A DNA stretch of 26,620 nt from Oscillospiraceae bacterium (lineage in GTDB: Bacteria; Bacillota_A; Clostridia; Oscillospirales; Oscillospiraceae): assembly GCA_017481325.1 (NCBI GenBank), contig JAFUPG010000024.1, positions 1 to 26,620 on the forward strand, in the 5' to 3' direction. Both the position numbers and the translations under genes were made by a program. Every line of letters begins with the position of its first letter. The stretch's first letter is position 1. The notes beneath the pieces were generated by a model. It was not told where the DNA came from. It did no database searches and saw nothing but the letters and a program-made list of their open reading frames with translations. Below, in pieces: positions 21,653 through 26,620 of this stretch.

Positions 21653-24600
21653 ATGAAACATCTGACGAAATTGTTCTCGCTTCTGCTCTGTCTTGCTCTG
21701 GTGCTGGGAATGCTTCCCACCACGGCTTTGGCGGCAGAGGAGGGCAGCGTATCGGACTACGATGCGTTCTTGTCCAATCTGCAGGTGCTGGAGGGCTATG
21801 CCAATGAGTTTGCCGGCTCCAACAGCAGCTACACGGACCCCAATCTTCTGATGATCAACTTCCTGCGTACCGGTGTGGACCGTTATCTGGACGGCAACTG
21901 GTCTACCCTGGCGGGAAAAGAGATCACAGCCTTCACCGAGTATGTGCAGGAGCAGGATGCCGCCAACGGCACCACTGCCATGTACCTGCGCAATCTGGAG
22001 GAGTTTACCATCCCCAACGGCCAGAGCGTAGACTTCGGCCATATGTTCGGTGCCATGAACATCGCCTATGTGGCTGCGGTGCAGGCCGGTGACCTGGGCG
22101 GCTGGGCAGGCGATATCTGCGATCTGATCCTCTTCAGCCATGAATATGGCAATGTACCCGAGGGCACCGTGGACGAGATGGCAGCTTACATTCTGGCCAA
22201 CTGCTTCGGCGTAGATGCAGACGATGCCTTCGGCATGGACGACTTCTACGGCGATATGGATGCCTACTATCTCAATGCCGAGCTGAAGAAGGGTGCTACG
22301 CTCTATGCCCTCTGCGAGGCATACTTTACCGAGGATCTCACCGATGTCGCCCGTGCGGAGTACTTCATGAACAACCGCTTCAAGGGCATGGGTCTTCACA
22401 CCCAGGCAGATGTCCGTACCGCTGTTTATGATATCTACAGCGGCAACGTGGGTCTGCAGGTGCTGGAGTCTGACCGTGGCATCTCCAACGAGGATGCGCT
22501 CCGTGAGGCCAGCTGCTATGCCTTTGCGGACTACCTCTTCTCCCTGGCCGGCGACCGTCTGAACACCGGCGACAGCTCCACCGAGGGCGGCGAAGGCGGC
22601 GAAGAGGGCGACGATAATGAAGGCGGCGAAGGCGGCGGCAACGAAGGCGGCGAAGGCGGCGGCAACGAAGGCGGCGGCGAAGATGAAACCCCCGAGGCTT
22701 CCAACCCCTACTACACCGTGTTCTCCAGCGAGGAATCCACCCTTGCTCCCGGCATCAGCCAGACCATCAAGTATGCCCTGACTTCCGACAACAAGCAGCT
22801 GGCTTACTACATTGCTACCGTGGATATCACCCGTGAGGATGTCAATATCTACGCCAACTACAAGGACAACAACCCCGCCGCAGGCTGGGGCATGCAGCGT
22901 GTGATGGATCAGATGGCAGCCGCCCAGGCAAAGCATTCTAATCCCGACGATGCAGCCAACTACATCGAAAACTACTATACTGTCGTGGGTGTTAACGGCG
23001 ACTTCTACAATATGTCCACCGGCAAGCCCACCGGCGCCCTGGTCATGGAAGGCGTGACCTATAGCGCAGGCAACGGCAAGAACTTCTTCGCCATCCTGAA
23101 GGACGGCACTCCCTTCATCGGCACTGCCGACCAGTGGAGCGCCTATGCCGATCAGATCCAGGAGGCCATCGGCGGCAGCATCATGCTGGTGCAGAACGGC
23201 GAGCCTGTCACCGGCACCAACAGCAACTACTACGTCACCCGTGCCTCCCGTACCTGCATCGGCATCACTGCCGAGGGTCAGGTGGTTCTCATGGTGCTGG
23301 ATGGCCGTCAGGAGCCCTTCTCTGCCGGCGGCAGCTACGAAGAACTGGCACAGATCATGCTGGATGCCGGCTGCGTCACCGCCATGAACCTGGACGGCGG
23401 CGGCTCCTCCACCTTTGCAGCCAAGCAGGAAGGCAGCGACACGGTCACTCTGGTCAACCGTCCCTCCGACGGCTATCAGCGCTCCGTTGCCTCCTCTCTG
23501 GTGGTGGTCTCCACCGCCAAGCCCTCCACGGAGTTTGACCACGCCGTCATCTCTGCGGAGTATGATTACCTTACCATCGGCACTTCCCTGAACCTCAGCG
23601 CCAAGGGCGTCAGCAACACCGGCTATGCCGCTGCCATTCCCGAGGGTGCGACCTGGGCCGTGTCCGATCCTACCATCGGCACCATTACCGAGGAGGGTGT
23701 CTTCACCGCTCTGGCCAATGGCGATACCCAGGCACAGATCGTTGCCAACGGTGAAGTCATCGGCTATCTGGATCTCCACGTGGTGGTTCCCAACGGCGTG
23801 GTCATCGACGAGGTGGTCAAGGCCATCTACGGCGTACCCACTGAGGTTCCCTTTGAGGCCACCTACGACGGCAACCCCGTCGCCTGCAATGAAGATGACT
23901 TCATGATGGGCGTAGTGGACGAAACTGCCGGCTATTTTGAGGGCTATTCCTTCATCGGCAATGCGGAATCCGGCTTGCGCCGTGTCACCGCCGCTGTGGT
24001 TGCCAACTACAGTGATGAGTTGGGCGCCTTCTTTGAGCTGCACCTGTTCCATGCCGACGAGGCCACCTTTGATTTCAACGATATCACCGGCGGCAACCGC
24101 ACCCTGGCATGGAAGCGTGTGATCTCCAATTCCCATACCTATGACAATGTGACCTATACCATCAACGATCCCGAGGGCGAGATGAATATTACCTACGCCT
24201 TTGGTCTGGATATGGAGTCCATCGAAATCCCCGCTCAGCTGGAGGATCTGACCTATATGCTCCCCGGTGCCGATGCCGGTTCTACCGCATGGGACTTCCT
24301 GCTGCAGCTGGCGGAGCGTGTCAGCGTTCTCACCGAGGTTCGTGTGGAGGCGCAGTTCTCCCCCGAGCTGGATGTGGATGTCTCCGGCATGACCGTCAGC
24401 AACGACTTCTTCGAGATGTACAGCGCCGAGCTGGATGAGAACAACAAGCTCACCATCGTCTGCAAGTGGATCGACCAGACCCAGGCCATTGATCCCTCTA
24501 CCGCCAACCCCATCTGCGTGCTCAGCGGCATCAAGGCCAAGCCCAAGGCAGACGCAGCCTGGACAGAGGCGGAGAAGCTGCCCATCGTCAACCAGGGCGA

Positions 24601-26620
24601 GGTCAGCTATAAGATCTACCTCCGTGCCAATGCCCTCTACAGCTTCGCTCTGGAGGAGAAGAATCAGCAGAAGTACGGCCTGTATCCCTTTGACAACACC
24701 GATGTCATCATCAACGGTTCTACCGAGAAGGGCGCTTACTTCGGCTCCTCCTATGCTACCTTCAAGGATTCCTTCATCCTGGATAAGCAGCTGCGTCAGG
24801 GCTGGTACAACTTTGACTCCCAGCTCTTCTACTTCGTAGATCACGTGGCACTTACCGGCGTTCAGAAGGTTCCCGGCTTCGAAGATCCTTCTGTGGAGCT
24901 GTTCTACCTCTTCGATGAAAATGGCGGCTCCCAGGGCACCATCACCGGCCTCTTTGAGTATCAGGGCAACAAGTACTATGCCGTTCTGGGCGAGCTGATG
25001 ACCGGCTGGCGCTCCGTCTTCAACGACAGCGGCAAGAGCGACTACTATTACTTCGATGCCTCCGGCAAGGCTGTGGACGGCGTGCAGAAGATCAACGGCC
25101 GCACCTACACCTTTGAGAATAACATCCTTGTGCTGGGCGAGATCGTTACCGACTCCACCGGCAGTCGTTACTACTGGGCCGGCGCTCCCATGATCGGCCA
25201 GTGGGTTGACATCGGCGAGAACACCTACTATTGCACCTATCCCAAGGGCTACTTTGCCACCGGCATGATCTATGTCCTCACTCCCGAGGGCGATCGCTAT
25301 GAGCGCTACCTCTTCGATTCCGACGGCGTGTTCCGGAAGGATCTCAACGGCCTGTACCATGTGGGCAAGGACACCTACTATGCCGAGAACGGCATGATCG
25401 TAGGCGAGCCCGGCCTGGTCTATCTGGATGGCTATTACTACTACTTCTGCTCCACCGGCAAGGCAGTTAAGAACTGCAACTACTGGATCTCCGTCACCAA
25501 TAACCTGCTGCCCCAGGGCTATTTCCACTTCGACGAGCAGGGCCGCATGACCAATCCTCCCGAGATTGACCCCAATGAGCCTCTGCCCGAACTGGAAAAC
25601 GGTATCGTGGATGTGGGCGGTACGCTGTACTACTACATTAACGGTCAGATCGGCTACGGCGCAGGCATTGTCCAGCTGCTGGACGGCGGCATCATCTATG
25701 TCCGCTCCAACGGCCAGCTGGCCATCGGTGACTACTGGCCCACCAATACCAACGGCCTGCTGCCCACGGGTGTGAAGTATACCTTTGGCGCTGACGGCAG
25801 AATGGTCAATCCTCCCACCATCTACTACACCATCACCTGGGTCGTAGAGGGTGTTGAGACCTCTGTGGAGCTGGCCCACAGCGCTATGCCCGTCTATAAC
25901 AACGGCGTAGACCCCACCAAGGCCCCCGATGAGGATAACTGCTACGAGTTCATCGGCTGGAACCCCGACGTGGTTCCCGTGGTATCTGATGCCACCTACA
26001 CCGCCACCTTCATGGTCAAGGCACACAGCGGCCAGACCACTACCGTGGATGCCACCTGCACTGAGCCCGGTTCCATCACTGTGGTCTGCGGCCACTGCGG
26101 CACGGTCATGAGCGAGGAAATCATCCCCGCCACCGGCCACATCAACACCACCACCGAGACCGTGGAACCCACCTGCACCGAGCCCGGCTCCGTCACTGTT
26201 ACCTGCGCCTGCGGCGAGGTCGTCTCCACCGAGACCATCGAAGCCACCGGCCACGTGAACACCACCACTACCACCGTGGAAGCCACCTGCACCGAGAACG
26301 GCACTGTCACCGTCACCTGCGACGCTTGCGGTGAAGTTCTCTCCACCGAGGTTATCGAGTCCACCGGCCACGACTACACCTACACCAATAACGGCGAGAA
26401 CCATACCGTCGTCTGTTCCAACGGTTGCGGCTACAGTGCCACCGAGGATCACACCTACGTAAACGGCAGCTGCGTCTGCGGCGCTGAAGAAGTGATTGTT
26501 CCTGCCGAGCCCACTGAGGTTACTGTCAAGATCAGCCACACTGTCTCCTTCGACTCCGACCTGAAGATGAACTACCGCATCAAGTACACAGATATTGCAG
26601 CGGCTGTTCCCAACTATACC
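21653..26620 (+). CDS. Giant secreted phosphodiester glycosidase protein with wall-binding repeats (3' truncated by window)
   Basis: The open frame covers 1,656 codons and runs off the window. A signal peptide (1-27, ALA) is followed by an unknown mainly helical region (29-310) and a Gly/Glu-rich linker (about 311-347). Then comes an NAGPA phosphodiester glycosidase domain (about 355-617), with NGDFYN (448-453), R-A-S-R-T, NLDGGGSST (N579, D581) and RSVASSLVVV. Members of this family remove GlcNAc from a phosphodiester bond. An Ig-like region follows (about 625-700), then an unassigned stretch, then tyrosine-rich repeats of the cell-wall/choline-binding kind (about 1050-1386), an InlB B-like unit (about 1392-1458), and Cys-rich repeats from 1458 on. 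I chose the ATG at 21653; a ribosome site (GAATGAGG) lies upstream. It follows the polysaccharide operon on the same strand with its own promoter and probably acts at the cell surface. Confidence 0.85.
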   Translation, partial: MKHLTKLFSLLLCLALVLGMLPTTALAAEEGSVSDYDAFLSNLQVLEGYANEFAGSNSSYTDPNLLMINFLRTGVDRYLDGNWSTLAGKEITAFTEYVQEQDAANGTTAMYLRNLEEFTIPNGQSVDFGHMFGAMNIAYVAAVQAGDLGGWAGDICDLILFSHEYGNVPEGTVDEMAAYILANCFGVDADDAFGMDDFYGDMDAYYLNAELKKGATLYALCEAYFTEDLTDVARAEYFMNNRFKGMGLHTQADVRTAVYDIYSGNVGLQVLESDRGISNEDALREASCYAFADYLFSLAGDRLNTGDSSTEGGEGGEEGDDNEGGEGGGNEGGEGGGNEGGGEDETPEASNPYYTVFSSEESTLAPGISQTIKYALTSDNKQLAYYIATVDITREDVNIYANYKDNNPAAGWGMQRVMDQMAAAQAKHSNPDDAANYIENYYTVVGVNGDFYNMSTGKPTGALVMEGVTYSAGNGKNFFAILKDGTPFIGTADQWSAYADQIQEAIGGSIMLVQNGEPVTGTNSNYYVTRASRTCIGITAEGQVVLMVLDGRQEPFSAGGSYEELAQIMLDAGCVTAMNLDGGGSSTFAAKQEGSDTVTLVNRPSDGYQRSVASSLVVVSTAKPSTEFDHAVISAEYDYLTIGTSLNLSAKGVSNTGYAAAIPEGATWAVSDPTIGTITEEGVFTALANGDTQAQIVANGEVIGYLDLHVVVPNGVVIDEVVKAIYGVPTEVPFEATYDGNPVACNEDDFMMGVVDETAGYFEGYSFIGNAESGLRRVTAAVVANYSDELGAFFELHLFHADEATFDFNDITGGNRTLAWKRVISNSHTYDNVTYTINDPEGEMNITYAFGLDMESIEIPAQLEDLTYMLPGADAGSTAWDFLLQLAERVSVLTEVRVEAQFSPELDVDVSGMTVSNDFFEMYSAELDENNKLTIVCKWIDQTQAIDPSTANPICVLSGIKAKPKADAAWTEAEKLPIVNQGEVSYKIYLRANALYSFALEEKNQQKYGLYPFDNTDVIINGSTEKGAYFGSSYATFKDSFILDKQLRQGWYNFDSQLFYFVDHVALTGVQKVPGFEDPSVELFYLFDENGGSQGTITGLFEYQGNKYYAVLGELMTGWRSVFNDSGKSDYYYFDASGKAVDGVQKINGRTYTFENNILVLGEIVTDSTGSRYYWAGAPMIGQWVDIGENTYYCTYPKGYFATGMIYVLTPEGDRYERYLFDSDGVFRKDLNGLYHVGKDTYYAENGMIVGEPGLVYLDGYYYYFCSTGKAVKNCNYWISVTNNLLPQGYFHFDEQGRMTNPPEIDPNEPLPELENGIVDVGGTLYYYINGQIGYGAGIVQLLDGGIIYVRSNGQLAIGDYWPTNTNGLLPTGVKYTFGADGRMVNPPTIYYTITWVVEGVETSVELAHSAMPVYNNGVDPTKAPDEDNCYEFIGWNPDVVPVVSDATYTATFMVKAHSGQTTTVDATCTEPGSITVVCGHCGTVMSEEIIPATGHINTTTETVEPTCTEPGSVTVTCACGEVVSTETIEATGHVNTTTTTVEATCTENGTVTVTCDACGEVLSTEVIESTGHDYTYTNNGENHTVVCSNGCGYSATEDHTYVNGSCVCGAEEVIVPAEPTEVTVKISHTVSFDSDLKMNYRIKYTDIAAAVPNYT
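22619..22666 (+). repeat. 24-bp tandem repeat coding the Gly/Glu linker
   Basis: Two perfect copies of a 24-base unit (22619-22642, 22643-22666), each coding EGGEGGGN, are followed by a partial third. The unit length is a multiple of three, so copy-number change would alter linker length without shifting the frame. Confidence 0.85.
26024..26485 (+). repeat. Cys-rich 38-residue repeats in the glycosidase protein
   Basis: Units begin at 26024, 26138, 26252 and 26369, 114 to 117 bases apart. The core is A/P-T-C-T-E-x-G-S/T, then V-x-C-x-x-C-G, then I-x-x-T-G-H. The fourth unit diverges and ends in GSCVCG. They are a distant relative of the repeats in the nuclease at 2362-3147. Confidence 0.8.

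Noticed and set aside
21629..26539. Very long open frame of about 1,636 codons on the minus strand
   Set aside because: It is the antisense shadow of the giant secreted protein; its translation is low-complexity Gly/Ala/Val/His sequence without motifs, promoter or ribosome site, while the plus frame has a signal peptide and clear domains.

Overview
The window comes from a fairly GC-rich Gram-positive anaerobe, most likely a gut clostridium of the Oscillospiraceae type. This is inference from several signs: S-layer homology (SLH) proteins, Gram-positive signal peptides and a lipobox, strong AGGAGG-type ribosome sites, a class II aldolase, and a selenium-dependent molybdenum hydroxylase maturation cassette. 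No tRNA, rRNA, CRISPR array, insertion sequence or phage gene was seen.

Layout. (1) 1-979: the 3' end of a class II fructose-bisphosphate aldolase gene and a small XRE-type regulator, each followed by a clear terminator. (2) 1108-3776: a secreted endonuclease I-type nuclease with Cys-rich repeats and three SLH domains. (3) 3781-7465: a short ModE-like regulator divergent from yqeC-yqeB-selD and an IclR-type regulator. This is the known accessory set for selenium-dependent molybdenum hydroxylases; the hydroxylase itself is not in the window. (4) 7604-9991, minus strand: a lipoprotein ending in a TraB/GumN (Tiki-like) domain. (5) 10112-21477: an exopolysaccharide or capsule operon from one near-consensus promoter with a hairpin at its 5' end. 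Its order is chain-length/kinase modulator, BY-kinase, an unknown membrane-anchored protein, a small SLH protein, the initiating sugar-phosphate transferase, GT2, LicD, GT2-like, GT4, Wzy-like polymerase, hexapeptide acyltransferase and Wzx-like flippase. (6) 21653-26620, running off the end: a very large secreted protein with a phosphodiester glycosidase (NAGPA) domain, tyrosine-rich wall-binding-like repeats and Cys-rich repeats related to those of the nuclease.

How it fits together. The polysaccharide operon contains a full Wzx/Wzy-type pathway: initiation on undecaprenyl phosphate, extension, decoration by LicD and an acyltransferase, flipping, polymerisation, and length control by a tyrosine kinase pair. 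The flanking secreted proteins look like cell-surface partners: the SLH proteins would bind the wall polymer, and the phosphodiester glycosidase protein may bind or trim it. The selenium block is separate, with its own divergent promoters and a perfect palindrome over the operon -10 box.

The least explained parts are the unknown proteins inside the polysaccharide operon, the LolA-like plus TraB lipoprotein, the 312-bp higher-order Cys repeat of the nuclease, and the compact control region at 4131-4233.
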